Shown here in pieces: positions 7,279-15,071 of a stretch of DNA of 16,173 nucleotides. A program made the position numbers and the translations under genes. Each line of letters opens with the position of its first letter. The stretch's first letter is position 1. Origin of the DNA: Clostridia bacterium (lineage in GTDB: Bacteria; Bacillota; Clostridia; UMGS1883); contig JAJQCX010000016.1 of the NCBI GenBank assembly GCA_021202495.1, positions 1-16,173 on the forward strand, written 5' to 3'. The notes beneath the pieces were generated by a model. The model ran no database searches. It had not been told where the DNA came from and saw only the letters and a list, made by a program, of their open reading frames with translations.

Positions 7279-7297
7279 AATTCCGCGGAGCGGAATT
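7279..7297. repeat. Perfect 8-bp inverted repeat
   Basis: AATTCCGC (7279-7286) and GCGGAATT (7290-7297) flank the loop GGA. There is no T-run, so it is not an intrinsic terminator. It could be a REP-like palindrome or a protein site. No function can be assigned. Confidence 0.5.
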
Positions 7298-7369
7298 TGA
7301 TTTGATAGTATGACGGGCATGTCAATGCTCTGTTATTTGAACCGCAGACGTATTTTGAAATTGAATTGA

Positions 7370-7434
7370 ACCGCCGTATGCCGAACGGCATGTACGGTGG
7401 TGTGAGAGGAGGGAGAAAATCCCTCCTACTCGAT
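7370..7434 (+). mobile_element. 3' remnant of a group II intron (domains V and VI)
   Basis: Domain V (7370-7401): ACCGCCGTA pairs with TACGGTGGT, TGCC pairs with GGCA around a GAAC loop, and a two-base bulge (TG, 7391-7392) lies on the 3' strand, the standard domain V shape. The CGC near the 5' base resembles the triad of bacterial class C introns. Domain VI (7404-7431) is GAGAGGAGGGA against TCCCTCCT-A-CTC. The only unpaired base is A7428, seven bases from the inferred 3' end at 7434, exactly where the branch adenosine should be. Only about 130 bases separate domain V from the upstream terminator, too few for domains I-IV, and no reverse transcriptase gene is present, so this is a truncated fossil. 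Insertion just after a transcription terminator is the known habit of group IIC introns. The rest of the gap (7298-7369, 7435-7542) shows nothing I recognise. Confidence 0.82.
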
Positions 7435-7542
7435 CGCTTGCGGCGCGGCCCGTACAACGCCGGTGGGGAGGGAAAAGCGCCGGGAGGGAGCGGAGGAGTG
7501 ATGCATGTAGATAATAGAAAAGAATTGAATGAAAGTTTTAAA

Positions 7543-7569
7543 AGCACCGCTTGATTAGCGGAGCTTTTT
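7543..7569 (+). terminator. Terminator-like hairpin before pcrA
   Basis: AGCACCGCT (7543-7551) pairs with AGCGGAGCT (7557-7565) with one A-A mismatch and a 5-base loop; a run of five T (7565-7569) follows. It would stop transcription leaking from upstream. Its right half is shared with the predicted pcrA promoter. Confidence 0.6.
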
Positions 7570-7579
7570 GTGGTATGCT
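7551..7579 (+). promoter_or_regulatory. Probable extended -10 promoter of the pcrA operon
   Basis: TTGATT (7551-7556), 17-base spacer and TATGCT (7574-7579), with an extended -10 TG at 7571-7572. The -35 lies in the loop and stem of the terminator-like hairpin. An alternative is TTGTGG (7568) with TGATAA (7591). Either way transcription starts shortly before AAGG (7611-7614) and the ATG at 7623. Confidence 0.5.
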
Positions 7580-7622
7580 AATAGGTAGTTTGATAAAATA
7601 ATTATTGCGGAAGGTAGAAAAG

Positions 7623-9803
7623 ATGTTGCTTGATAAATTAAATCCGGCGCAGAGAGAGGCGGCGGAGAGGACGGAAGGACCTCTTTTGGTGCTTGCGGGC
7701 GCGGGGAGCGGAAAGACGAGGGTTTTGACCTACAGGATAGCTTATTTGATAGAAAAGGGCGTTGCGCCGTGGAACATATTGGCCATTACGTTCACGAACA
7801 AGGCCGCGAAGGAAATGGCGGAAAGGGTTGAAGCGTTGATAGGTGAGGCGGCAAACGACATGTGGGTGAAGACTTTTCACTCGGCGTGCGTGAGAATACT
7901 GCGCCGCGACATTGACAAGCTCGGCTTTGACAGAAGCTTTAATATTATAGATGCGGACGATCAGAAAAAGCTTATCAAGGAATGCTTGGCGGATTTGAGG
8001 CTTGACGACAAGGTGTTTCCGCCAAAGAGCGTCATTTCGGCGATTTCGGCGGCAAAGGATTCGCTGCTGGAGCCGGAGGAGTATCGAAAGAGCGTGGCGG
8101 GGGATTTTCGGCTTGGGAAGATTGCGGACATTTACGAGCTTTATCAGAAAAAGCTGAGGGTTGCGAACTGCCTTGATTTTGACGATTTGATAACGACGAC
8201 GGTGAAGCTCTTTGAGGAGAGCCCGGAGACGCTGGAATATTATCAAAGAAAATTCCGCTATATTTTGGCGGACGAATATCAGGACACGAACAACGCGCAG
8301 AGCGTGCTTTTGATGATGCTGGCGAAAGAGCACGAAAACCTCTGCGTTGTGGGCGACGACGACCAAAGTATATATAAATTCCGCGGAGCGAACATTGAAA
8401 ACATACTGAGCTTTGAAAAGGCGTTCCCGAACGCGCACGTCGTGAGGCTGGAGCAGAATTACCGCTCGACGCAGAACATTCTCGACGCGGCGAACAGCGT
8501 AATCGCGCATAACGACGGGCGCAAGGGCAAGAGGCTGTGGACGGACGCGGGAGCGGGAGAGAGGATAACGATACACCGCGAATTAAACGAGCACGAGGAA
8601 GCGGCGTACATAGCGGGCGAGATAAAAAGGCTCGTTGACGATGGATATAAATATTCGGACATTGCCGTTTTATACAGAAACAACGCCCTGACGCGAAGCG
8701 CGGAGGACGTATTTATGCGGCGAGCAATTCCATACAGGCTCCTTTCGGGCGTGCGCTTTTACGACAGAATGGAGATACGCGACATGGTGGCGTATTTGAG
8801 ATTGGCGAAAAACCAAGACGACGACATAAGCTTGAAGAGAATAATAAACGTGCCGAGCAGAAAGATAGGGAAAACGACGATTGACACAATCTCGGCGATG
8901 GCGGAGCGTGAGGGGACGAGTATTCTCGTTTCGCTCAAGCGCCACAAGGACGAGATAAAGCCGAATTTGCTCGATTTTACGCTGATGATGGAAGAGATTG
9001 CGGAAAAGAAGGACGAGCTTTCGGTTGATGAGTTTGTGAATTACGTCTTTGAGAGGACGGGGTACAGAGAATATTTGGAGCACGACGAGAAGGGCGAAGA
9101 GCGGACGGAAAACGTCGGCGAGCTTATTTCGGGCGCGAAAAACTACGTTGACGGTGCGGAAGACCCGACGTTTGATGATTATATGGACAACATTGCGCTT
9201 GTGAGCGACATTGACGGATATGACGAGGAGATTGACGCGTGTGTGTTCATGACGATGCACGCGGCAAAGGGACTGGAATTTCCGGCGGTGTTTATTTTGG
9301 GCGCGGACGATGGGATTTTCCCTTCGTCAATGAGCATATATGACACATCGGAGCTTGAAGAGGAGAGGCGGCTTTGCTACGTGGCGATAACGAGGGCAAA
9401 GAAAAAGCTCTACATAACGGGCGCGTTTTCGCGCACGGTTTACGGAAAGACAGCACCTTACAAAAAGTCGCGCTTTGTTGAGGAAATTCCGGAGGCTGTT
9501 TTTGAATATTCGGAGCGTTCGCCGTATGCAAAGAGAGAGGCGGCGCATGAGGTTGAGACCGTCGGGTTTGCGCATTTGAAAATTCCCGCACCGGGGAAAA
9601 CCACACTTTTGCAGAATAACAAGGCGGATTTGTCGGGCGATTTGTCGTTTAAGCCGGGAGATCGGGTGAAGCACAAAAAGTTCGGCGCGGGGCTCGTTGT
9701 GGCGGCGGAAAAGGTCGGCAACGATGTGCGCTATGAAATTGCGTTCGACAGCGTGGGAACGAAAAATCTGTTGGGGTTGTATGCGAAATTACAGAAGGAG
9801 TAA
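7623..9803 (+). CDS. pcrA: ATP-dependent DNA helicase PcrA (UvrD family)
   Basis: 726 residues, the usual PcrA size. This superfamily 1A 3'-to-5' helicase acts in repair and in clearing RecA and transcription-replication conflicts. Motifs in order: Walker A GAGSGKT (26-32), TFTNKAA (motif Ia), DEYQD (217-221), GDDDQSIY (244-251), QNYRST (278-283), then MTMHAAKGLEF and VAITRAKKKLYI in the second RecA domain. The last 50 residues (GDRVKHKKFGAGLV onward) match the C-terminal Tudor-like domain that contacts RNA polymerase in Gram-positive PcrA. The ATG at 7623 is chosen over an upstream TTG (7605) because GGAAGG lies 8 bases before it and the N-terminus then starts MLLDKLNPAQ, as in the family. 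First gene of a six-gene operon. Confidence 0.96.
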   Translation: MLLDKLNPAQREAAERTEGPLLVLAGAGSGKTRVLTYRIAYLIEKGVAPWNILAITFTNKAAKEMAERVEALIGEAANDMWVKTFHSACVRILRRDIDKLGFDRSFNIIDADDQKKLIKECLADLRLDDKVFPPKSVISAISAAKDSLLEPEEYRKSVAGDFRLGKIADIYELYQKKLRVANCLDFDDLITTTVKLFEESPETLEYYQRKFRYILADEYQDTNNAQSVLLMMLAKEHENLCVVGDDDQSIYKFRGANIENILSFEKAFPNAHVVRLEQNYRSTQNILDAANSVIAHNDGRKGKRLWTDAGAGERITIHRELNEHEEAAYIAGEIKRLVDDGYKYSDIAVLYRNNALTRSAEDVFMRRAIPYRLLSGVRFYDRMEIRDMVAYLRLAKNQDDDISLKRIINVPSRKIGKTTIDTISAMAEREGTSILVSLKRHKDEIKPNLLDFTLMMEEIAEKKDELSVDEFVNYVFERTGYREYLEHDEKGEERTENVGELISGAKNYVDGAEDPTFDDYMDNIALVSDIDGYDEEIDACVFMTMHAAKGLEFPAVFILGADDGIFPSSMSIYDTSELEEERRLCYVAITRAKKKLYITGAFSRTVYGKTAPYKKSRFVEEIPEAVFEYSERSPYAKREAAHEVETVGFAHLKIPAPGKTTLLQNNKADLSGDLSFKPGDRVKHKKFGAGLVVAAEKVGNDVRYEIAFDSVGTKNLLGLYAKLQKE

Positions 9804-9808
9804 TTGCG

Positions 9809-10540
9809 ATGTACGAGGATTTTGCGCATCTTTACGATGCGCTGCAGACGGATGTGCCGTATGACAAATATGCCGAATATTACGAAGAGGCGATTGAACG
9901 CTTCGGCGGGAAAAAGGGGCTGTGCCTCGATTTGGGCTGCGGAACGGGAAGCTTGACGCTTTGCATGGAAGAGCGCGGCTTTGACATGATAGGCGTCGAT
10001 TCTTCGGTTGAAATGTTAAACGCGGCGAGGGAGAAGGGCGGGAGCATTTTATACTTAAATCAGGATATGCGTTCGTTTGAGCTCTACGGGACGGTGGGGA
10101 CGGTTGTTTCGTCGCTCGACTGCATGAATTATGTGACGGATTTGGACGACTTGACGAAGGTTTTCACGCTTGTGAACAATTACCTTGACCCTAAGGGACT
10201 TTTTATATTCGACATGAACTCGGAATATAAGCTGAAATATGTTTTGGGCGATAACACGTATGTGTCGGACGGGGAAGACATTTTTTACTCGTGGCAGAAC
10301 AGCTTTGACGCGCGATCGCGCATATGCACGTTTTATTTGACGTTTTTTGAAAAGGCCGGCGACATGTACCGGCGGTTTGACGAGGAGCATTACGAAAGGG
10401 CGTACAGCGTGGAGGAAGTAAAGGGCGCTCTCGAAAAGGCGGGGCTTGAATTTGTGGGAGCGTTTGACGATTTGTCGTTTGACGCGGCGAACAAAGAGTC
10501 GGAAAGAATATTCTACATTGCGAGAGAGTGTATGAAATGA
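9809..10540 (+). CDS. Class I SAM-dependent methyltransferase (YqeM-like), substrate unknown
   Basis: 243 residues of one Rossmann-fold methyltransferase domain. SAM motif I is DLGCGTG (41-47), the acidic ribose-binding residue is in GVDSS (62-66), and motif II/III elements follow (QDMRSFEL, then SLDCMNYV). The length, the opening (FAHLYD) and the C-terminal half resemble YqeM-type small-molecule or RNA methyltransferases, but the sequence does not reveal the substrate. It begins 5 bases after pcrA with GAAGGAG inside the pcrA end, and its stop overlaps the next start by 4 bases (ATGA), so translation is probably coupled on both sides. Confidence 0.88.
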   Translation: MYEDFAHLYDALQTDVPYDKYAEYYEEAIERFGGKKGLCLDLGCGTGSLTLCMEERGFDMIGVDSSVEMLNAAREKGGSILYLNQDMRSFELYGTVGTVVSSLDCMNYVTDLDDLTKVFTLVNNYLDPKGLFIFDMNSEYKLKYVLGDNTYVSDGEDIFYSWQNSFDARSRICTFYLTFFEKAGDMYRRFDEEHYERAYSVEEVKGALEKAGLEFVGAFDDLSFDAANKESERIFYIARECMK

Positions 10541-11751
10541 GCAACATTGATAAGGTTATCATAGGCGGGGGCGCGGCGGGAATGATGGCGGCGGTGAGCA
10601 CGGCGAGAATGGGAAAAAGCGTTGTGCTGATTGAAAAAAACGACAGGCTCGGAAAAAAGCTCGCAATTACGGGCAAAGGACGCTGCAACGTGACAAACGA
10701 CTGCACTGCGGAGGAATTTTTTGAAAATGTGCCGACGAACGCGCGGTTTTTGTACAGTGCGTTTTATTCGTTTACAAATGAGGACGTGAAGAACTTTTTT
10801 GAGGATTTGGGCGTGAGGCTCAAAACGGAGCGGGGGAAGCGAGTTTTCCCCGAAAGCGACAGGGCGGCGGACATTGTGAACGCGCTGAAAAATGAGATGA
10901 AAAGGCTCGGCGTTAAGCTCGTGCAGGATCGGGCGAAAAAGATTGACATAAGGAATGCGCGCGTATGCGGAGTTTTCGGCGAAAAAGGATATTATAAGTC
11001 CGACGCCGTGTTGATTGCGTCGGGCGGGATGAGCTACCCTAAAACGGGCTCGACGGGCGACGGGTACGAAATGGCAAAAGAGGCGGGGCACAGCGTGACG
11101 CGCCTTTACCCGAGCTTAATTCCGCTTGAAGCGGAGGGGGTGGCGCACCTTGCGGGGCTGAGTTTAAAAAATGTTTCCGTTGATGTACTTGACGGGAGAG
11201 GGAAAAGACTGTATACTGATTTCGGAGAAATGCTCTTTACGCATTTCGGCGTTTCGGGTCCTATTATTCTTTCGGCGTCGGGGTACATGCGCGGCGGTGA
11301 AGGATATAAAATAATTATCGACTTAAAGCCCGCGCTCGACGAGGCGGCGCTTGACGCGAGAATTTTGCGCGATTTTGAAAAATATAAAAACAGGGATTTT
11401 ATCAACGCGCTCGGAGATCTCTTGCCGCAGAAGCTGATAGGCGAGGTAATAAGGCGCGCGGGAATTGACGAGAGAAAAAAGGTAAATTCTCTGACACGCG
11501 AGGAGCGGCGGAAGCTGCGCGAGACGATAAAGGGCTTTGAGGTTAAAATAACCGGCACAAGACCGATTGACGAGGCGATTGTGACGTCGGGCGGCGTTGA
11601 GGTGAAGGAAATAAACGCCTCTACGATGGAAAGCAAGCTGATTAAGGGCTTGTATTTTGCGGGCGAGGTTATCGACTGCGACGCATATACGGGCGGATTT
11701 AATTTGCAAATTGCGTTTTCAACGGGGCATTTGGCGGGAGTAAATATGTAG
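10537..11751 (+). CDS. HI0933/BaiN-family FAD-dependent oxidoreductase
   Basis: 404 residues. The N-terminus has the FAD dinucleotide motif GGGAAG (10-15), ending at an acidic residue in VLIEKN, and then the family signature GKKLAITGKGRCNVTN. The C-terminal FAD block reads GLYFAGEVIDCDAYTGGFNLQIAFSTGHLAG, also diagnostic. Family members include BaiN of bile-acid 7-dehydroxylating clostridia and E. coli YhiN; the physiological reaction of most is unknown. Here it sits in a housekeeping operon upstream of cmk, an order often seen in Clostridia, and nothing nearby suggests bile-acid metabolism. The ATG at 10537 (overlapping the upstream stop) is preferred to the GTG at 10528. Confidence 0.9.
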   Translation: MSNIDKVIIGGGAAGMMAAVSTARMGKSVVLIEKNDRLGKKLAITGKGRCNVTNDCTAEEFFENVPTNARFLYSAFYSFTNEDVKNFFEDLGVRLKTERGKRVFPESDRAADIVNALKNEMKRLGVKLVQDRAKKIDIRNARVCGVFGEKGYYKSDAVLIASGGMSYPKTGSTGDGYEMAKEAGHSVTRLYPSLIPLEAEGVAHLAGLSLKNVSVDVLDGRGKRLYTDFGEMLFTHFGVSGPIILSASGYMRGGEGYKIIIDLKPALDEAALDARILRDFEKYKNRDFINALGDLLPQKLIGEVIRRAGIDERKKVNSLTREERRKLRETIKGFEVKITGTRPIDEAIVTSGGVEVKEINASTMESKLIKGLYFAGEVIDCDAYTGGFNLQIAFSTGHLAGVNM

Positions 11752-11763
11752 GGGGATAAAAAT

Positions 11764-12432
11764 ATGCAGGTTGCGATAGACGGCCCCGCAGGGGCGGGGA
11801 AGAGCACAATTTCGCGCGCCGTGGCAAAGGAACTCGGATTTTTATACATCGACACGGGCGCGGTGTACCGCGCGATTGGCTACAAGGCGGGAAGGCTCGG
11901 AATTGCCGACGAGGACGAAATTGTGCGCATGACGCAAAAAACGGAGCTTACAATTGAGCTTCAAGGCGGCGATCAGCATATTTTGCTTGACGGCGAGGAC
12001 GTGACGGACAGGATAAGAACGCCGGAGGTTTCGATGGCGGCGTCGCGCGTTTCGGCGATTGCGGGCGTGAGAAGCGCGCTTGTTGAGCTGCAGCGGCGCA
12101 TTGCGGGGAAAAGCAATGTTATCATGGACGGGCGCGACATCGGGACGGTCGTCTTGAAGGATGCGGAGGTAAAGATTTTTTTGACCGCGTCGTGCGAGGT
12201 GAGAGCGAAGAGGCGTTTTGATGAAATGCTCGAAAAGGGGCAGGATGCCGATTTTGAAAGCGTCTTAAAGGACATGCAAGAGCGCGATTACAACGACAGT
12301 CACCGCGCGGCGTCGCCGCTCAAGAAGGCGGAGGACGCAATCTTGTGCGACACGACGGACAAAACGCTTGAGGAAAGCGTAAAAATGCTGAAAGATTATA
12401 TTGAAAGAGAGTTTGAGAAGTATGTTTGCTAA
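11764..12432 (+). CDS. cmk: Cytidylate kinase
   Basis: 222 residues, matching the roughly 220-residue bacterial CMP/dCMP kinases that phosphorylate CMP and dCMP using ATP. The P-loop GPAGAGKST is at 7-15, followed by LYIDTGAVYRA (30-40), the NMP-binding insert, the GRDIGTVV motif (about 121-128) and the LID region with Arg-rich ERDYNDSHRAASPLKKA. GGGGGAT lies before the ATG. It starts 12 bases after the flavoprotein gene, and its 3' end overlaps plsC by 11 bases. The cmk-plsC-ispH-rpsA order is typical of Clostridia. Confidence 0.96.
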   Translation: MQVAIDGPAGAGKSTISRAVAKELGFLYIDTGAVYRAIGYKAGRLGIADEDEIVRMTQKTELTIELQGGDQHILLDGEDVTDRIRTPEVSMAASRVSAIAGVRSALVELQRRIAGKSNVIMDGRDIGTVVLKDAEVKIFLTASCEVRAKRRFDEMLEKGQDADFESVLKDMQERDYNDSHRAASPLKKAEDAILCDTTDKTLEESVKMLKDYIEREFEKYVC

Positions 12433-13012
12433 AGCGGCGGCGCTGCTGATGAGAGGGATTTTGCACATTTTGTACTTTATGCGTGTGGAGGGAAATAAAA
12501 AAGTGCCCAAAGAGGGCGGATTGTATCTTTGCTCAAATCATTCGAGCTATTGGGACCCGGTTATTTTGGGCGCGACGTGCAGGCGCGAGACAAAATTCAT
12601 GGCAAAAGAGGAGTTATTTAAAAAACCGCTTTTCGGCGCGCTGATAAGGGCGCTGGGGGCTTATCCGATAAAGCGCGGAGGAGCGAGCGAGGTAAACGCG
12701 GTGCGCACGGCGATGAAAATAACGCGCGAGGGCGGCGCGACGGTGATATTTCCGGAAGGGCGCAGAGTGCTTGACCCTTCAAAGCGCCCGGAGGTTAAAA
12801 ACGGCATTATAAAGCTTGCGATACAGACAAAATGCCCCATTCAGCCGGTGGGAATAAACGAAAAGTTCAGGCTTTTCGGCGGGCTCAAGGTTGTGTACGG
12901 CGAGCCGATATATTACGAGGGATATTACGGTACGAAGCCTTCGGATGAGGAATTGGACAGGCTCGCAAAAGAACTGATGGACGAAATATATAAATTGGGC
13001 GGACTGGAATAG
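12422..13012 (+). CDS. plsC: 1-acyl-sn-glycerol-3-phosphate acyltransferase (PlsC family)
   Basis: 196 residues. The acyltransferase motif I is NHSSYWD (39-45, catalytic His40 and Asp45), and motif III is FPEGRR (110-115). The region IKRGG at 83-87 matches motif II. A short hydrophobic N-terminal helix (about 6-20) would hold it at the membrane inner face, where it converts lysophosphatidate to phosphatidate. The ATG at 12422 lies inside the end of cmk; earlier TTG codons in frame (12401, 12413) have no better ribosome site. The stop codon falls within the first unit of a heptamer repeat. Confidence 0.92.
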   Translation: MFAKAAALLMRGILHILYFMRVEGNKKVPKEGGLYLCSNHSSYWDPVILGATCRRETKFMAKEELFKKPLFGALIRALGAYPIKRGGASEVNAVRTAMKITREGGATVIFPEGRRVLDPSKRPEVKNGIIKLAIQTKCPIQPVGINEKFRLFGGLKVVYGEPIYYEGYYGTKPSDEELDRLAKELMDEIYKLGGLE

Positions 13013-13038
13013 TAAGTAGTGGGCAGTGGACAGTGAGG
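13011..13038. repeat. Degenerate heptamer tandem repeat, four units
   Basis: Four consecutive 7-base units, each starting AGT: AGTAAGT, then AGTGGGC (13018), AGTGGAC (13025) and AGTGAGG (13032). The first unit overlaps the plsC stop and the last supplies part of the ispH ribosome site. Same period and same AGT head as the repeat at 7239-7273. Confidence 0.6.
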
Positions 13039-13047
13039 GAAATTGAG

Positions 13048-15054
13048 ATGACGAAGGTTAGGATTGCGAAGAGCGCGGGGTTTTGCTTTGGGGTGTCGCG
13101 CGCGCTTGAGATGACGGAAAAGGGAATTGAAGAGGGAAAGAGCATTGCGACGTTCGGTCCGATTATACATAACGGGCAGGTTGTGAAAGCGCTGGAAGAA
13201 AAGGGCGTGAGGATAATCGAAAGCGTCGGCGAGGCTGAGAAAAACGACACCGTGGTGATAAGAAGTCACGGTGTGCCCAAAGCGGTGGAGGATGAATTTA
13301 AGGAGAGCGGGATTGAATATATCGACGCGACGTGTCCGTTTGTGAAAAAAATTCACCGAATTGTATCCGAAAATTACGCTTTGGGAAAAACTATTGTCAT
13401 AACGGGCGACGCAAACCACCCCGAGGTGCAGGGGATAAACGGACGCTGCGGAGGAAAAGCTGTCATTTTTTCGTCCGAAAAAGACGTTGATTGCTCAATT
13501 TTGGCAGGAAAAGACATTTGTGTGGTCTCTCAGACCACTTTTGAGAGAATTTTGTGGGAAAAAATCATAAAAATTATAAAAAACACTTGCAAAGAGGCAG
13601 TGTTTTTTGATACAATATGTAATGCAACCGATGAGCGTCAAAAAAGCGCCGCGAGCCTTGCGGCGGAAAGTGATTTATTCATTGTCATCGGCGGCAAAAA
13701 CAGTTCCAACACGCAGAAGCTTTATAAAATAGCAAGTGAGATATGCGACAGGACAATTTGGGTCGAAGGTGCGTGGGAGCTGCCCGAGGACGTTTACCGT
13801 CCGGGGGAACGGGTTGGCATAACCGCCGGCGCCTCAACGCCGGATTGGATAATAAAGGAGGTTTTTAAAACCATGGTTGTTGCAGAAAATTTAAATTCAG
13901 GAAATGGAGAGCTGACGTTCGCAGAGGCATTTGAGGATTCCCTCGTAACTTTAAATACAGGACAGGTAGTTACAGGTACAGTCATGAAAATTACGCCTAC
14001 GGAAGTATACGTAAATCTTGGCTTCAAGGCAGACGGCATAATTCCGGCGGACGAGCTTTCAGACGATCCGGACGTTAAGCCGGAGGACGTTGTTAAGGTG
14101 GGCGAGGAACTTGAGGTGTTCGTCGTTCGCGTAAACGACGCGGAGGGCTATGTGAAGCTCTCAAAGAAGAAGATTGACGCGGTTAAGGGCTGGGAGAAGG
14201 TTGAAAGCGCTGCGGAGACGCAGGAGGTTCTCTCGGGCAAGGTTATTGAGACCGTAAACCGCGGTATCATCGTTTCGGTTTGCGGAACGAGAGTGTTCGT
14301 GCCGGCGTCTCTCGCGTCGGAGCGCTTCACAGCGGATCTTACTCCCCTTGTAGGAAAGATCGTTTCGCTGCGCATTACGAACATCAAGGAGGACAGACGC
14401 GGAAAGAGAGCAATCGGCTCGATAAAGAGCGTTCTTCTTGAAGAAAAGGCAAAGAAGGCGGAGGCATTTTGGGCAGACGTTGAAAAGGGCAAGCATTATG
14501 AGGGCGTTGTTAAGACAATTACGTCCTTCGGAGCGTTTGTTGATATCGGCGGCGTTGACGGACTTGTTCATATTTCCGAGCTTTCGTGGACAAGAGTTAA
14601 AGATCCTTCGGAGGTTGTAAGCGTTGGCGACGTTATCGACGTTTATATCATCGAGGCTAACCAAGAGACGGGCAAGATTTCGCTCGGCTACAAGAAGGCT
14701 GAGGACAACCCGTGGTTTATCGCGCAGCACACGATGGCTGTCGGCGACGTAAGAAAGGTTAAGGTCGTAAGACTTCTTCCCTTTGGCGCGTTTGTTGAGA
14801 TTATCCCCGGCGTTGAGGGTCTTATCCATGTTTCGCAGATTGCAGACAGACGCATCGGCAAGCCCGCGGACGTTCTCAGCGTAGGTCAAGAGGTTGAGGC
14901 AAAGATTGTTGACGCTGACTGGGAAGCAAAGAAGATCGGTCTTTCGATAAGAGCGCTCATCGTGGCGCAGGAAGCTGAGGCTCCGGTTGAGGAAGCCGCT
15001 CCCGTAGAGGAAGCTGCCGAAGAAGCTGCTGCGGAAGCTCCGACAGAGGAATAA
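13048..15054 (+). CDS. ispH: Fused HMBPP reductase (IspH/LytB) and ribosomal protein S1
   Basis: 668 residues. Residues 1-275 are IspH, the [4Fe-4S] enzyme that makes IPP and DMAPP in the last step of the MEP pathway. Cluster cysteines are Cys13 (GFCFGV), Cys96 (ATCPFV) and Cys191 (DTICNAT); His41, His74, His124 and Glu126 (HPEV) are present. Residues from about 303 hold four S1 RNA-binding domains (about 303-365, 390-460, 473-545, 560-630), the third and fourth with the canonical FGAFV and GL(V/I)H(I/V)S signatures. An Ala/Glu-rich acidic tail ends the protein. This fusion is known in Clostridia. The ATG at 13048, behind GAGGGA, is preferred to the GTG at 13033. The S1 half uses codons more like a highly expressed gene than the IspH half does. 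Confidence 0.96.
   Translation: MTKVRIAKSAGFCFGVSRALEMTEKGIEEGKSIATFGPIIHNGQVVKALEEKGVRIIESVGEAEKNDTVVIRSHGVPKAVEDEFKESGIEYIDATCPFVKKIHRIVSENYALGKTIVITGDANHPEVQGINGRCGGKAVIFSSEKDVDCSILAGKDICVVSQTTFERILWEKIIKIIKNTCKEAVFFDTICNATDERQKSAASLAAESDLFIVIGGKNSSNTQKLYKIASEICDRTIWVEGAWELPEDVYRPGERVGITAGASTPDWIIKEVFKTMVVAENLNSGNGELTFAEAFEDSLVTLNTGQVVTGTVMKITPTEVYVNLGFKADGIIPADELSDDPDVKPEDVVKVGEELEVFVVRVNDAEGYVKLSKKKIDAVKGWEKVESAAETQEVLSGKVIETVNRGIIVSVCGTRVFVPASLASERFTADLTPLVGKIVSLRITNIKEDRRGKRAIGSIKSVLLEEKAKKAEAFWADVEKGKHYEGVVKTITSFGAFVDIGGVDGLVHISELSWTRVKDPSEVVSVGDVIDVYIIEANQETGKISLGYKKAEDNPWFIAQHTMAVGDVRKVKVVRLLPFGAFVEIIPGVEGLIHVSQIADRRIGKPADVLSVGQEVEAKIVDADWEAKKIGLSIRALIVAQEAEAPVEEAAPVEEAAEEAAAEAPTEE
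13578..13608. repeat. Perfect 10-bp inverted repeat inside the ispH part
   Basis: AAAAAACACT (13578-13587) and AGTGTTTTTT (13599-13608) are exact reverse complements around an 11-base loop. The shape is terminator-like but with only two G-C pairs, and it lies in a local A+T-rich patch of the coding sequence. It overlaps the -35 of a possible internal promoter. Confidence 0.5.
13587..13616 (+). promoter_or_regulatory. Possible internal promoter for the S1 part
   Basis: TTGCAA (13587-13592), 18-base spacer, TACAAT (13611-13616). It lies about 260 bases upstream of the internal ribosome site at the IspH-S1 junction. It would allow extra transcription of the S1 half. Sequence match only. Confidence 0.35.
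13854..13875 (+). promoter_or_regulatory. rpsA: Internal ribosome-binding site and ATG at the IspH-S1 junction
   Basis: A full AAAGGAGG (13854-13861) is followed, 11 bases later, by an in-frame ATG (13873-13875, Met276) exactly between the end of IspH and the S1 domains. A separate S1 protein of 393 residues (13873-15054) could be made from it. The SD also encodes conserved Lys-Glu-Val of IspH, so coincidence is possible. Confidence 0.55.
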
Positions 15055-15071
15055 TTTGAATTAAAAAATAT

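Noticed and set aside
7366..7554. 62-residue open frame in the gap before pcrA
   Set aside because: It lies across the group II intron domain V and VI structure and the next hairpin, has no proper ribosome site and encodes a Gly/Arg-rich shadow.
13033..13047. GTG start for ispH five codons upstream
   Set aside because: It lies in the heptamer repeat and lacks a ribosome site. The ATG at 13048 has GAGGGA at proper distance and gives the usual IspH N-terminus.
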